Counted from the first letter of the stretch, positions 41,880-52,471 are shown. The stretch is DNA of 64,000 nucleotides from Rubrivivax sp. (GCA_030653385.1 JAURZM010000070.1:62001-126000), one strand, 5' to 3'. The notes: generated by a model not told the origin, from the sequence alone. A program made the numbers and translations.

Positions 41880-44800
41880 CTAGACCAGCACCCTTTCGAT
41901 GCCACCGTGGTTGGCCTGCGCCACATAGTTGGGCATCCAGTCTTCGCCCAGCATCACACGCGCCATCTCGACAACGATGTAGTCGGCCTCGAGCAGACCG
42001 CTGTTCAGGTCGTCTTCGTAGCGCTTCAGGCCCTGCAGGCAGCTGGGGCAGCTGGTCAGGATCTTCACGTTGGCCTGCGCTGCTGCGCTCAGGTCGGGGT
42101 TCTTGGCCATCAGCGCACGCAAAGCGGTCTCGCCCTTCACCAGCTCTTCTTCCTTGCGAAAGCGCACCTGCGTGCTGATGTCGGGCCGGGTCACGCCCAG
42201 CGTGCCGCTTTCGCCGCAGCAGCGTTCGTTCTTCAGCACGTTCGGGCCCACGAGGGCCTTGACGGTCTTCATCGGTTCCTGCAGCTTCATCGGGCTGTGG
42301 CAGGGGTCGTGGTACAGGTAGCCACCCTGCTGGCTGGCTTCCAGCACGATGCCTTTTTCGAGCAGGAACTCGTGGATGTCGACGATGCGGCAGCCCGGGA
42401 AGATGTCCTCGAACTTGTAGCCCTGCAGCTGGTCGTAGCAGGTGCCGCAGCTGACCACGACGGTCTTGATGTCCAGGTAGTTCAGCGTGTTGGCCACGCG
42501 GTGGAAGAGCACCCGGTTGTCGGTGATGATCTTCTCGGCCTTGTCGGCCTGCCCGCTGCCACGCTGCGGGTAGCCGCAGCACAGGTAACCGGGTGGCAGC
42601 ACGGTTTGCACACCGGCATGCCACAGCATGGCCTGGGTGGCCAAGCCCACCTGGCTGAACAGCCGTTCAGACCCGCAGCCCGGAAAGTAGAACACCGCTT
42701 CAGTGTCGGCCGTGGTGGTCTTGGGGTTGCGGATGATCGGGACGTAGTCCTTGTCCTCGATGTCCAGCAAGGCACGTGCGGTTTTCTTGGGCAGGCCACC
42801 GGGCATCTTCTTGTTGATGAAGTGGATGACCTGTTCCTTGATCGGCGCGGCACCCAGCGTGGCCGGTGGTGCTGCCGTCTGCTTGCGCGCCGCCGGTTTC
42901 ATCAGCCCGTTCATGAAGCGCTGCGCCTTGAAGCCGAGGCCCACCATTGCACCGCGCATCAGCTTGATGGCCTGCGGGCTGGTGGCATTGAGGAACATCA
43001 TGGCCGCCGTGTTGCCCGGGCGAAAGCTCTTCTTGCCCATCTTGCGCAACAGGTTGCGCATGTTCATCGTGACGTCGCCGAAGTCGATCTTCACCGGGCA
43101 CGGGCTTTCGCACTTGTGGCACACGGTGCAATGGTCGGCCACGTCTTCGAAGTCTTCCCAGTGTTTGACGCTGACCCCGCGGCGCGTCTGCTCTTCGTAC
43201 AGGAAGGCCTCGATGAGCAGCGAGGTGGCCAGGATCTTGTTGCGCGGGCTGTACAGCAGGTTGGCACGGGGCACGTGCGTGGCGCACACCGGCTTGCACT
43301 TGCCGCAGCGCAGGCAGTCCTTGATGCTGTCGCTGATGGCGCCGATGTCGCTCTGCTGCATGATCAGCGACTCGTGCCCCATCAGCCCGAAGCTGGGGGT
43401 GTAGGCCGCGCGCAGGTCGGCATGCCGAACGTCGGCTTGCGAGCCCCGCAGCAGCTTGCCCTTGTTGAAGCGGCCCTCGGGGTCGACACGGCGCTTGTAG
43501 TCGGCAAAAGCCGACAGCTCCGCATCGGTGAGGTACTCCATCTTCGTGATGCCGATGCCATGTTCACCGCTGATCACGCCGTCCAGCCGCCGCGCCAAAG
43601 CCATGATGCGGGCGACGGCTTCGTGCGCCGTCTGCAGCATCACGTAGTTGTCGCTGTTGACGGGGATGTTGGTGTGCACGTTGCCGTCACCGGCGTGCAT
43701 GTGCAGGGCCACCCACACACGGCCGCGCAGCACGGTCTGGTGGATGCGCCGGCACTCGTCCAGCAGCGGCGTGAAGGCGCCGCCGGCAAACAGTTGCTGC
43801 AGCGGCTTGAGGATCTGCGTTTTCCAGCTCGCACGCAGCCGCCAGTCCTGCAGCTGCGCAAAGAAGGTTTCCTCCGCGTCGCGCTGCTTGACGTCCAGTT
43901 CGTCGAGCCAGTGCTGCCACAGTGCACGCACTTCGGCCAGCAAGGCCTGGGCCTGCTGCACACGGTCTTCGAAGAGTTCGGCGCTCGGAATTTCGCCGGC
44001 GTCGTCGCTCTTGCCCAAGGGCAAGTTGCCGCGCATGAAAAAGGCCTGCAGCGCATCCACCAGTTCGAGCTTGTTGCGCAGGCTCAATTCGATGTTGATG
44101 CGCTCGATGCCTTCGGTGTACTCGCCCATGCGGTGCAGCGGGATCACCACGTCTTCGTTGATCTTGAAGGCATTGGTGTGCTTGGCGATGGCGGCGGTGC
44201 GCTTGCGGTCGAGCCAGAACTTCTTGCGCGCGTCGGCGCTCACGGCCACAAAACCTTCGCCCGCACGGCTGTTGGCGATGCGCACGACCTCGCTGGTGGC
44301 GCGGGCCACGGCGTCTTCGTCGTCGCCGACGATGTCACCCACCAGCACCATCTTTGGCAGGCCGTTGCCTGCAAGGGCCCGCTTGCTCTTGGTGGCGTAC
44401 CCCACGGCCTTCAGGTAACGGTCGTCCAGGTGCTCCAGGCCGGCCAGCAGCACACCCTGCGACTTCAGGCCGAAGAGGTAGTCCTTGATCTCGACGATGC
44501 TGGGCACCGCGTCTTTGGGCTTGCCAAAAAACTCCAGGCACACCGTTCGCACGTGTTTGGGCATGCGGTGAACCACCCAGCGCGCGCTGGTGATGAGCCC
44601 GTCACAGCCTTCTTTCTGGATGCCCGGCAGGCCGGCCAGGAACTTGTCGGTGACGTCCTTGCCCAGGCCTTCCTTGCGGAACAAGCGGCCCGGGATGTCC
44701 AGCCTTTCGGTGCGCTCCAGCTTCCTGCCGCTGGCGTCGAAATACTTCAGCTCGAAGCTGGCCAGCTCCACGTCGTGGATCTTGCCCAGGTTGTGGTTCA

Positions 44801-45827
44801 GGCGCGTCACTTCCAGCCACTTGGCTTCGGGCGTGACCATGCGCCACGAGGCCAGGTTGTCCAGCGCCGTGCCCCACAAAACCGCCTTCTTGCCACCGGC
44901 GTTCATGGCCACGTTGCCACCGATGCAACTGGCCTCGGCGCTGGTCGGGTCGACGGCGAAGACGTAACCCGCACGTTCGGCGGCATCGGCCACCCGCTGC
45001 GTCACGACACCGGCTTCGCTGTAGACCGTGGCCACGGGCTGGTCCAGGCCAGGCAGAGAGATCAGCTCGACCTCGCTCATGGCCTCGAGCTTTTCGGTGT
45101 TGATGACCGCGCTCTTCCAGGTCAAGGGCACGGCACCGCCGGTGTAGCCGGTGCCGCCGCCGCGCGGGATGATCGTCAGCCCCAGTTCGATGCAGCCGGC
45201 CACCAGGCAGGCCATCTCGGCTTCGCTGTCAGGGGTGAGCACGACAAAGGGGTACTCAACACGCCAGTCGGTGGCGTCGGTGACATGCGACACCCGGCTC
45301 AGGCCGTCGAACTTCAGGTTGTCCTTGGCGGTGGTGCGGCCCAGCACCCGGCGTGCGGCCTTGCGCAGGTCCCACACCGCGCGGAAGTGCGCCGAAAAGG
45401 CCTCGACGGCGGTTCGTGCTGCGGCCAGCAGTTCGCCCACCAGCAGGTCGCGCCCGGCGTCCGCGTCGGGGGTGCGGCGCTTCTGCACCTCGGCCAGGCG
45501 GTGGTGCAAGGCGTCGATGAGCATCTGTCGACGGCGCGGGTTGTCCAGCAGGTCGTCTTCCAGATACGGGTTGCGCTGCACCACCCAGATGTCACCCAGC
45601 ACCTCGTACAACATGCGCGCACTGCGGCCGGTGCGGCGTTCTTCGCGCAGCTGCTGCAGGATCTCCCATGCGCGAACGCCCAGCAGGCGCAGGACGATCT
45701 CGCGGTCGGAGAACGACGTGTAGTTGTACGGAATCTCGCGCAGGCGCGGCGCCGCTTCCAGACCCGCGCCCTGCGGGTCTGCGGCTTCCGCCAGGGCACT
45801 TTGGGCCAGCATCAGGGGTGCGTTCAT
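41880..45827 (-). CDS. DUF3683-type FAD-linked / Fe-S oxidoreductase fusion (D-lactate or glycolate dehydrogenase-like)
   Basis: 1315 residues. Order of parts: an N-terminal DUF3683-like region (about 1-170), an FAD-binding type 4 domain (VVLTPDSEAEMACLVAG, IPRGGGTGYTGGAVPL), an FAD-oxidase C-terminal domain with HMHAGDGNVHTNIP, then two 4Fe-4S motifs (CLRCGKCKPVC and CTVCHKCESPCP), and finally two CCG domains of the GlpC/HdrB type (CGYPQ, CGTCYDQ, CCGESGTLG). This fuses subunits that are separate in glycolate oxidase (GlcD, GlcF). It probably oxidises a 2-hydroxy acid and passes electrons to the quinone pool; the substrate is not known. The start is ATG 45827. Confidence 0.9.
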   Translation of the reverse strand: MNAPLMLAQSALAEAADPQGAGLEAAPRLREIPYNYTSFSDREIVLRLLGVRAWEILQQLREERRTGRSARMLYEVLGDIWVVQRNPYLEDDLLDNPRRRQMLIDALHHRLAEVQKRRTPDADAGRDLLVGELLAAARTAVEAFSAHFRAVWDLRKAARRVLGRTTAKDNLKFDGLSRVSHVTDATDWRVEYPFVVLTPDSEAEMACLVAGCIELGLTIIPRGGGTGYTGGAVPLTWKSAVINTEKLEAMSEVELISLPGLDQPVATVYSEAGVVTQRVADAAERAGYVFAVDPTSAEASCIGGNVAMNAGGKKAVLWGTALDNLASWRMVTPEAKWLEVTRLNHNLGKIHDVELASFELKYFDASGRKLERTERLDIPGRLFRKEGLGKDVTDKFLAGLPGIQKEGCDGLITSARWVVHRMPKHVRTVCLEFFGKPKDAVPSIVEIKDYLFGLKSQGVLLAGLEHLDDRYLKAVGYATKSKRALAGNGLPKMVLVGDIVGDDEDAVARATSEVVRIANSRAGEGFVAVSADARKKFWLDRKRTAAIAKHTNAFKINEDVVIPLHRMGEYTEGIERINIELSLRNKLELVDALQAFFMRGNLPLGKSDDAGEIPSAELFEDRVQQAQALLAEVRALWQHWLDELDVKQRDAEETFFAQLQDWRLRASWKTQILKPLQQLFAGGAFTPLLDECRRIHQTVLRGRVWVALHMHAGDGNVHTNIPVNSDNYVMLQTAHEAVARIMALARRLDGVISGEHGIGITKMEYLTDAELSAFADYKRRVDPEGRFNKGKLLRGSQADVRHADLRAAYTPSFGLMGHESLIMQQSDIGAISDSIKDCLRCGKCKPVCATHVPRANLLYSPRNKILATSLLIEAFLYEEQTRRGVSVKHWEDFEDVADHCTVCHKCESPCPVKIDFGDVTMNMRNLLRKMGKKSFRPGNTAAMMFLNATSPQAIKLMRGAMVGLGFKAQRFMNGLMKPAARKQTAAPPATLGAAPIKEQVIHFINKKMPGGLPKKTARALLDIEDKDYVPIIRNPKTTTADTEAVFYFPGCGSERLFSQVGLATQAMLWHAGVQTVLPPGYLCCGYPQRGSGQADKAEKIITDNRVLFHRVANTLNYLDIKTVVVSCGTCYDQLQGYKFEDIFPGCRIVDIHEFLLEKGIVLEASQQGGYLYHDPCHSPMKLQEPMKTVKALVGPNVLKNERCCGESGTLGVTRPDISTQVRFRKEEELVKGETALRALMAKNPDLSAAAQANVKILTSCPSCLQGLKRYEDDLNSGLLEADYIVVEMARVMLGEDWMPNYVAQANHGGIERVLV

Positions 45828-45937
45828 AGGGTAACTGCGGATGCTACCGCAGCCCCTGCACAAGGGCACGCGTAGGGGGTTGCACCTGCATCACCCCGCG
45901 CGGCGGGTTATCCCCGTAGCCGCTGCCCTGCCATCCG

Positions 45938-45962
45938 TGACAGAAACAGGACTGTCATAAAT
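45938..45962. promoter_or_regulatory. Pho-box-like element upstream of the ugp operon
   Basis: The sequence has TGACAG at 45938-45943 and CTGTCATAAAT at 45952-45962. CTGTCATAAA matches the first half and linker of the PhoB box. The second direct repeat is missing; instead an inverted TGACAG lies 8 bp upstream. It is 50-75 bp before ugpB, in the right place for phosphate control of glycerol-3-phosphate uptake. Confidence 0.45.
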
Positions 45963-46012
45963 GCGGGCCACACTCGCTGGCTTAGCTTGAACAACGACCT
46001 GACGGAGATTCC

Positions 46013-47326
46013 ATGAAATTGCGCACCTTTGCACCCGCCCTGATTGCCGCCGCCGCGGCCCTTTCCCTGCCCGCCCAGGCCCAGGTAGAGATCCAGTGGT
46101 GGCACTCGATGGGCGGCCAGCTCGGCGAGTGGGTCAACGGCCTCGCCAAAGGCTTCAACGACAGCCAGAAGGACTACAAGGTCACGCCTGTCTTCAAGGG
46201 CAGCTACCCCGAGAGCTTCGCCGCGATGATCGCCGCCTACCGCGCCGGCAACGCGCCGCATATCGTGCAAGTGTTCGAGGTCGGCACCGCCACGATGATG
46301 GCCAGCAAGGGCGTGGCCGTGCCGGTCAACGAGGTCATGAAGCTCGGCGGCGTGACCTTCGACCCCAGCGTCTACGTGCCGGCCGTCAGTGGCTACTACA
46401 CGGCGCCGAACGGCCAGATGCTGAGCCTGCCTTTCAACAGCTCGACGACCGTGTTGCACTACAACAAGGACGCCTTCAAGGCCGCCGGCCTGGACCCGAA
46501 CAGCCCGCCCAAGACTTGGCCGGAGCTGGTGCTGACGGCCGCCAAGCTCAAGGCCAGCGGCCACAAGTGCCCCTTCACCACCAGCTGGCAAAGCTGGACG
46601 CAGCTCGAGAGCTTCTCCGCCTGGCACAACGTCGAGTTCGCGACCAAGCGCAACGGCTTCAACGGCCTGGACACACGGCTGAACATCACGACGCCGCTGC
46701 ACGTTCGCCACATCGAGAACCTGGCCAACATGGCGCAGCAGGGTTTGTACGTCTACAAGGGCCGCAGTGGCGCGGCCGATGGCGTTTTCCAGTCCGGCGA
46801 GTGCGCCATGTACACCGGATCGTCAGCGGCCTACGGCGGCATCAAGCGCAACCTGAAGGCTGAGGCCGGCATCAGCACCCTGCCCTACTACCCGGACGTG
46901 CAAGGGGCGCCGCAGAACACCGTCATTGGCGGAGCCAGCCTGTGGGCGATCTCGGGCAAGAAGGCCGACGAGTACAAGGGCGTCGGACTGTTCTACAAAT
47001 ACCTGTCCGACCCGGATGTGCAGGCCAAGAGCCACCAGCAGACGGGCTACCTGCCGATCACGACCAAGGCTTTCGCCATCACCGAGAAGGCCGGTTTCTA
47101 CAAGCAGAACCCGGGCACCGACGTCAGCGTCACCCAGATGATCCGCAAGACCACCGACAAGTCGCGCGGCATCCGCCTTGGCAACTTCGTGCAGATCCGC
47201 ACCATCCTCGACGAGGAGATGGAGCAGATCTGGTCGGGCAAGAAGAGCGCCCGCCAGGGGCTGGAAGACGCTCAGCGGCGCAGCAACGTCGAGCTGGAGA
47301 AGTTCGAAAAGGCGAACAAATCCTGA
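46013..47326 (+). CDS. ugpB: sn-glycerol-3-phosphate ABC transporter, periplasmic binding protein
   Basis: 437 residues. Signal peptide MKLRTFAPALIAAAAALSLP with cleavage after AQA near residue 24, then the family 1 solute-binding protein start VEIQWWHSMGGQLGEWVNGL, KGSYPESFAAMIAAYRAGNAPHIVQVFEVG, and the C-terminal LDEEMEQIWSGKKSARQGL. UgpB binds glycerol-3-phosphate and glycerophosphodiesters in the periplasm. It begins the operon ugpB-A-E-C-Q, and a Pho-box-like element lies upstream. Confidence 0.95.
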   Translation: MKLRTFAPALIAAAAALSLPAQAQVEIQWWHSMGGQLGEWVNGLAKGFNDSQKDYKVTPVFKGSYPESFAAMIAAYRAGNAPHIVQVFEVGTATMMASKGVAVPVNEVMKLGGVTFDPSVYVPAVSGYYTAPNGQMLSLPFNSSTTVLHYNKDAFKAAGLDPNSPPKTWPELVLTAAKLKASGHKCPFTTSWQSWTQLESFSAWHNVEFATKRNGFNGLDTRLNITTPLHVRHIENLANMAQQGLYVYKGRSGAADGVFQSGECAMYTGSSAAYGGIKRNLKAEAGISTLPYYPDVQGAPQNTVIGGASLWAISGKKADEYKGVGLFYKYLSDPDVQAKSHQQTGYLPITTKAFAITEKAGFYKQNPGTDVSVTQMIRKTTDKSRGIRLGNFVQIRTILDEEMEQIWSGKKSARQGLEDAQRRSNVELEKFEKANKS

Positions 47327-47374
47327 TGGGCTTTTCCCGCCTACACGGCGGTCCTTGGGGCACCCCTCCCCGAC

Positions 47375-47397
47375 CCCTCCCCGCCATGCGGGGAGGG
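47375..47397 (+). other. strong intercistronic hairpin between ugpB and ugpA
   Basis: CCCTCCCCGC / GCGGGGAGGG forms a perfect 10-bp stem (47375-47384 and 47388-47397) with the 3-nt loop CAT. There is no T run, so it is not a standard terminator. It could protect the 3' end of ugpB mRNA and keep the binding protein more abundant than the permease. Confidence 0.7.
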
Positions 47398-47426
47398 ACT
47401 GGTCAGATCACCGAGTCGAGTTCTCC

Positions 47427-48314
47427 TTGGCCGTAGAAAAGCGCGTCCGTTTCAAGAGCTGGTGGCTGCCCTGGGTGCTGGTTGCGCCGCAGATGGTCAT
47501 CATCTTGGTGTTCTTCTTCTGGCCGGCCGGGCAAGCGCTGTACTACAGCGTGCTGCAGCAGGACGCCTTCGGTACCAACGTGGTGTTTGTCGGTCTGGAC
47601 AACTTCCGCGCGTTGTGGAACGACGAGTCCTACCTCGCGTCGTTCAAGGTCACCGCGGTGTTCTCGTTTTGGGTCGCCGGGCTCGGGCTGGTGCTTTCGC
47701 TCGTGCTCGCGGTGATGGCCGACCGCGTCGTCAGGGCCTCGCGCTGGTACCGGACGCTGCTGGTCGTGCCTTATGCAGTGGCGCCGTCGGTGGCCGGCAT
47801 CATGTGGGTGTTCATGTTCGCGCCTTCGGTCGGTGTCGTCAGCTACGGCCTGGGCAAGATCGGCGTCGAATGGAATCACCTGCTCGACGGCACGCAGGCG
47901 ATGATCCTCGTCGTGCTGGCGGCGGTCTGGAACCAGATCTCGTACAACTTCCTGTTCTTCCTCGCCGGTCTGCAGAGCATCCCCAAGAGCCTGATCGAGG
48001 CCGCGGCAATCGATGGCGCCGGTCCGTGGCGCCGTTTCTGGACGGTGCAGTTCCCGCTGCTGACGCCGACCACCTTCTTCCTGCTCGTCATCAACATCAT
48101 CTACGTCTTCATCGGCACCTTCGGCATCATCGACACCTCGACCGCGGGCGGCCCCGGGCAGGACACCTCGATCCTCGTCTATAAGGTCTACTTCGACGGC
48201 TTCAAGGCGCTCGACCTCGGGGCTTCGGCGACCCAGTCGGTGGTGCTGATGGTGATCCTGGTCGTGCTGACAGTCATCCAGTTCCGCTACGTCGAGCGGC
48301 GCGTCAACTACTGA
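47427..48314 (+). CDS. ugpA: sn-glycerol-3-phosphate ABC transporter permease UgpA
   Basis: About 295 residues. Six membrane helices and the permease EAA loop AAAIDGAGPWRRFWTVQFPLL are clear; the start of the first helix reads WWLPWVLVAPQMVIILVFFFWPAG as in UgpA. No ATG or GTG lies close in front of the conserved KRVRFKSWWLP segment: the nearest in-frame start is TTG at 47427, with no good ribosome site. This may lower its translation, or the start may be misread by a sequence error. It forms the membrane channel with UgpE. Confidence 0.87.
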   Translation: MAVEKRVRFKSWWLPWVLVAPQMVIILVFFFWPAGQALYYSVLQQDAFGTNVVFVGLDNFRALWNDESYLASFKVTAVFSFWVAGLGLVLSLVLAVMADRVVRASRWYRTLLVVPYAVAPSVAGIMWVFMFAPSVGVVSYGLGKIGVEWNHLLDGTQAMILVVLAAVWNQISYNFLFFLAGLQSIPKSLIEAAAIDGAGPWRRFWTVQFPLLTPTTFFLLVINIIYVFIGTFGIIDTSTAGGPGQDTSILVYKVYFDGFKALDLGASATQSVVLMVILVVLTVIQFRYVERRVNY

Positions 48315-48329
48315 AAAGAACAGCCCGCC

Positions 48330-49187
48330 GTGATCGAGAACCGACCCCTCGCCGACTTCCTGTCGCACCTGACGCTGGTCATCGGCGTCATCGTGATCGG
48401 CTTTCCGCTCTACCTGACATTCATTGCCAGCACGCACACCGCCGAGGCCATCGTGCAGAACGTGCCGATGCCGCTGCTGCCGGGTGACAACTTCTGGGAA
48501 AGCTACCGGCTGGCGCTGTTCGGCGGCCAGACGCGGACCGGTGGCACGCTGCCTTCAGCGGGTTCGATGCTCTTCGTCAGCCTCGTCACGGCGCTGGTGA
48601 TCGCGATCGGCAAGATCGTCATCTCGCTGCTGTCGGCCTTTGCGGTCGTGTACTTCCGCTTCCCGTTGCGGGGCCTGGTGTTCTGGATGATCTTCGTGAC
48701 GCTGATGCTGCCGGTGGAGGTGCGCATCCTGCCGACCTACAAGGTGGTGTCCGACCTCGGCATGCTCAACACCTATGCCGGGCTGACGATCCCGCTGATC
48801 GCCAGCGCAACGGCGACCTTTCTGTTCCGGCAGTTCTTCCTCACCGTGCCAGACGAGCTCGTCGAAGCGGCACGTGTCGACGGCGCCGGGCCGATGCGCT
48901 TCTTCTGGGACGTGTTGCTGCCGCTGTCGCGCACCTCGATCGCGGCGCTGTTCGTGATCCAGTTCATCTACGGCTGGAACCAGTACCTGTGGCCACTGCT
49001 GATGACGACCAGCGAGAACATGTACCCGATCGTGATGGGCATCCGGCGCATGCTGGCCACCAGCGACTCGGCCACCGAATGGAACGCGGTGATGGCCACC
49101 GCGATGCTGGCAATGATCCCGCCGGCACTGGTCGTGTTGCTCATGTACCGTTGGTTCGTCAAGGGCCTGGTCGACGCGGAAAAATAG
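48330..49187 (+). CDS. ugpE: sn-glycerol-3-phosphate ABC transporter permease UgpE
   Basis: 285 residues from a GTG start at 48330, 15 bp after the ugpA stop. Six membrane helices; the typical PLADFLSHLTLVIGVIVIG start, and the EAA loop EAARVDGAGPMRFFWDVLLPL that contacts UgpC. Second permease subunit of the uptake system. Leu and Val codons ending in C are more common here and in ugpA than in most of the window, a mild compositional difference. Confidence 0.94.
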   Translation: MIENRPLADFLSHLTLVIGVIVIGFPLYLTFIASTHTAEAIVQNVPMPLLPGDNFWESYRLALFGGQTRTGGTLPSAGSMLFVSLVTALVIAIGKIVISLLSAFAVVYFRFPLRGLVFWMIFVTLMLPVEVRILPTYKVVSDLGMLNTYAGLTIPLIASATATFLFRQFFLTVPDELVEAARVDGAGPMRFFWDVLLPLSRTSIAALFVIQFIYGWNQYLWPLLMTTSENMYPIVMGIRRMLATSDSATEWNAVMATAMLAMIPPALVVLLMYRWFVKGLVDAEK

Positions 49188-49200
49188 AAGAAGGAGCACG

Positions 49201-50259
<1,059 letters not shown>

Positions 50260-50275
50260 ACGCAGACGCGGCTTC

Positions 50276-51028
50276 ATGACACCCTGGCCCCTGCCTTTGT
50301 GGGTTGCACACCGCGGCGCCGGCAAGCTGGCGCCGGAAAACACGCTGGCCGCCTTTCGCCTGGGCGCATCTTTTGGCTACCGGGCCTTTGAATGCGACGT
50401 CAAACTCAGCAGCGACGGTGTGCCCTTCCTGCTGCACGACACCACGCTGGAACGCACCACGCCACACCGTGGCACCGCCGGTGAACGGCCTTGGGCCGAA
50501 CTCTCGCGCCTGGACGCCGGCGGCTGGCATTCGCGCCAGTTTGCCGGCGAGCCCTTGCCCAGCCTGGACGCCGTGGCCGCTTACGTGCAGCGCAATGGCT
50601 TTGCACTGAACATCGAGATCAAGCCCACGCCCGGGCGCGAGCGCGAAACCGGCCTGGCCGTCGGCAAGGCCTGCACGGCGCTGTGGCAAGGTGCCGATTC
50701 ACCGCTGCTCTTCAGTTCCTTCCGCCCCGATGCCCTGCAGGCGGCGCGCGAAAGTGCACCGCACATCGCCCGCGCGCTGCTGGTGGACACCTTGTGGGAC
50801 GGCTGGTTCGGTGTGGCCCGGTCGCTGGACTGCGTGGCTGTGGTCAGCAATTTCAGGTTGATGGACGCGGCGCTGGTGGCGCAACTGCACGGCGCCGGTC
50901 TGCGCGCGCTGTCTTACACGGTCAACGAAACAGAGGATGTTCGGCGCCTGTTGGCGCTGGGCATCGACGGCCTGATCACCGACGTTGTGGACCGCTTTGC
51001 GCCGGCCAGCGGCAAGGCCGCTGACTGA
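50276..51028 (+). CDS. ugpQ: glycerophosphodiester phosphodiesterase (cytoplasmic)
   Basis: 250 residues. GDPD motifs: VAHRGAGKLAPENTLAAF (HRG and the metal-binding Glu), ECDVKLSSDGVPFLLHDTTLERTT (second catalytic His), and NIEIKP. No signal peptide, as in UgpQ of E. coli, which cleaves diesters while or after they enter through the Ugp transporter to give glycerol-3-phosphate. It follows ugpC by 16 bp. Its stop directly abuts the stop of the convergent MFS gene with no spacer. Confidence 0.94.
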   Translation: MTPWPLPLWVAHRGAGKLAPENTLAAFRLGASFGYRAFECDVKLSSDGVPFLLHDTTLERTTPHRGTAGERPWAELSRLDAGGWHSRQFAGEPLPSLDAVAAYVQRNGFALNIEIKPTPGRERETGLAVGKACTALWQGADSPLLFSSFRPDALQAARESAPHIARALLVDTLWDGWFGVARSLDCVAVVSNFRLMDAALVAQLHGAGLRALSYTVNETEDVRRLLALGIDGLITDVVDRFAPASGKAAD

Positions 51029-52387
51029 TCAAGCGTTGGGCCGCACGTCGGCTTCCAGGCCCAGCCATTCGGATTCACGTTCGGCCTCGGGCAGGGTTTT
51101 CAGTTCGCGGATGAGCGGCAAGCGCCACGCCACGATCACCAGCAGCAGTGTCACGCCACCGGCAAAACCCAGCGCCGCCCGCAGGCCCACCGCTTCGCCC
51201 AGCCAGCCACCCAGCAAGGCACCAGGGCCGGCGGCCAGCAGCGACAACCAGCGCATCGTGGCCGTCATGCGGCCCAGCAGCGGCACCGGGGTCACGGCCT
51301 GGCGCAGCGCCAGGAAGTTGATGAAGATGAACACCGCGCCGGTGGTGAACAGCATCAGCATCAGCGCAAAGGCTGCCACGCCCCAGGCATTGGCCGGCGC
51401 CACCGCCAGCAGCGCCCAGCCCGCACCGGTGATGAAGTAACCCACCACCAGGCAAGGCCCGGGGCCGATGCGCTGGCTGATGCGCCGGCCCAGCACGCTG
51501 CCGATGACGGTGCCCACACCCATGCCCATGTAACACAGGCCCACGGCGTGTTCGCTCAGGCCCAGCGTGCGTGTGGCAAACAGGATCTGCACCACCAGCG
51601 CCGCGTAGTGGCACATCTGCCACACGGCCATCAGCACCGCCAGCGTCACCAGCAGGCGGTTGGACAGCACGAAGCGCAAACCCACCATCAGGTCGCGCCC
51701 GAAATGGGCATCGGGGCGGGTGTCTCGTCTTTCGTGGATGTTGATGCCACGCAGGATCAGCGCACTGCCCAGCAACAGCACCGCGTTCACCAACAAGGCC
51801 AGCGGCGCACCGAAGATCTTGATCAGCGCACCAGCCAGGCCCGGGCCGATGACCTCGGCGCCTGACGTGGCCAGGGCGTTTTTCGCATGCGCTTCCACCA
51901 GGCGTTCACGCGCGACCACTTGCGTCAGCACGATCTGCGCCGCCGTGCCAGCCACCGTGTGCACGAGGCCGATGACAAAGCCGATGGCGTAGAGCCAGCC
52001 CATCGTCAACCAGCCCATCCACCAGGCCAGCGGCACGCTGATGGCACACACCGCCACCAGCGACTCGCCCCACACGTAGACCGGCAGCTTGCGCACGCGG
52101 TCCAGCCACACGCCCGAGGGCAGGCTGAACAGCAGGAAGGGCGACAGTTCGATGGCCGTCAGCACACCCATCTGCGTGGGCGTGGCCTGCAGCAGCACCG
52201 CCGCGGTCAGCGGCAGCGCCAGCATCATCACCTGGTTGCCGAAGCTGCTGGTGAGGATGGAAGTCCACAGGCGCGCGTAGGCCGGGTCACGAAGCAGGTC
52301 GCCTGGGGGAAGCCGGAAGAACAGGGCCAAGGTCAGGCGCCGCAAAGGGTGTCGAAGGTGCAGCTCATGCGGATCACGTGCGGGCAT
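51029..52387 (-). CDS. MFS transporter (MFS_3/EntS-like exporter family)
   Basis: 452 residues from ATG 52387, with about 12 membrane helices. The N-terminal YARLWTSILTSSFGNQVMMLALPLTAAVLL and VWLDRVRKLPVYVWGESL are typical of MFS_3 exporters such as EntS. The substrate is unknown. An in-frame ATG at 52429 would add 14 residues, but they show no family similarity. It is not part of the ugp operon: the two meet tail to tail with their stop codons adjacent. A divergent small secreted protein begins 84 bp away. Confidence 0.88.
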   Translation of the reverse strand: MPARDPHELHLRHPLRRLTLALFFRLPPGDLLRDPAYARLWTSILTSSFGNQVMMLALPLTAAVLLQATPTQMGVLTAIELSPFLLFSLPSGVWLDRVRKLPVYVWGESLVAVCAISVPLAWWMGWLTMGWLYAIGFVIGLVHTVAGTAAQIVLTQVVARERLVEAHAKNALATSGAEVIGPGLAGALIKIFGAPLALLVNAVLLLGSALILRGINIHERRDTRPDAHFGRDLMVGLRFVLSNRLLVTLAVLMAVWQMCHYAALVVQILFATRTLGLSEHAVGLCYMGMGVGTVIGSVLGRRISQRIGPGPCLVVGYFITGAGWALLAVAPANAWGVAAFALMLMLFTTGAVFIFINFLALRQAVTPVPLLGRMTATMRWLSLLAAGPGALLGGWLGEAVGLRAALGFAGGVTLLLVIVAWRLPLIRELKTLPEAERESEWLGLEADVRPNA

Positions 52388-52471
52388 TGTAGGGAGCCGA
52401 CCCCTGCCGCCGACCCCTGCCGCTGACACCTTCCGCTGGTGCGGTCAAGGCGCCGCGTGCGACGATGGGGC

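Noticed and set aside
41907..45875. A very long open frame on the plus strand opposite the 1315-residue oxidoreductase
   Set aside because: It is the antisense shadow of a well-recognised gene in G+C-rich DNA. Its translation is rich in His, Gln and Val without any domain. The same applies to long antisense frames opposite aspS, secA and the S8 protease.
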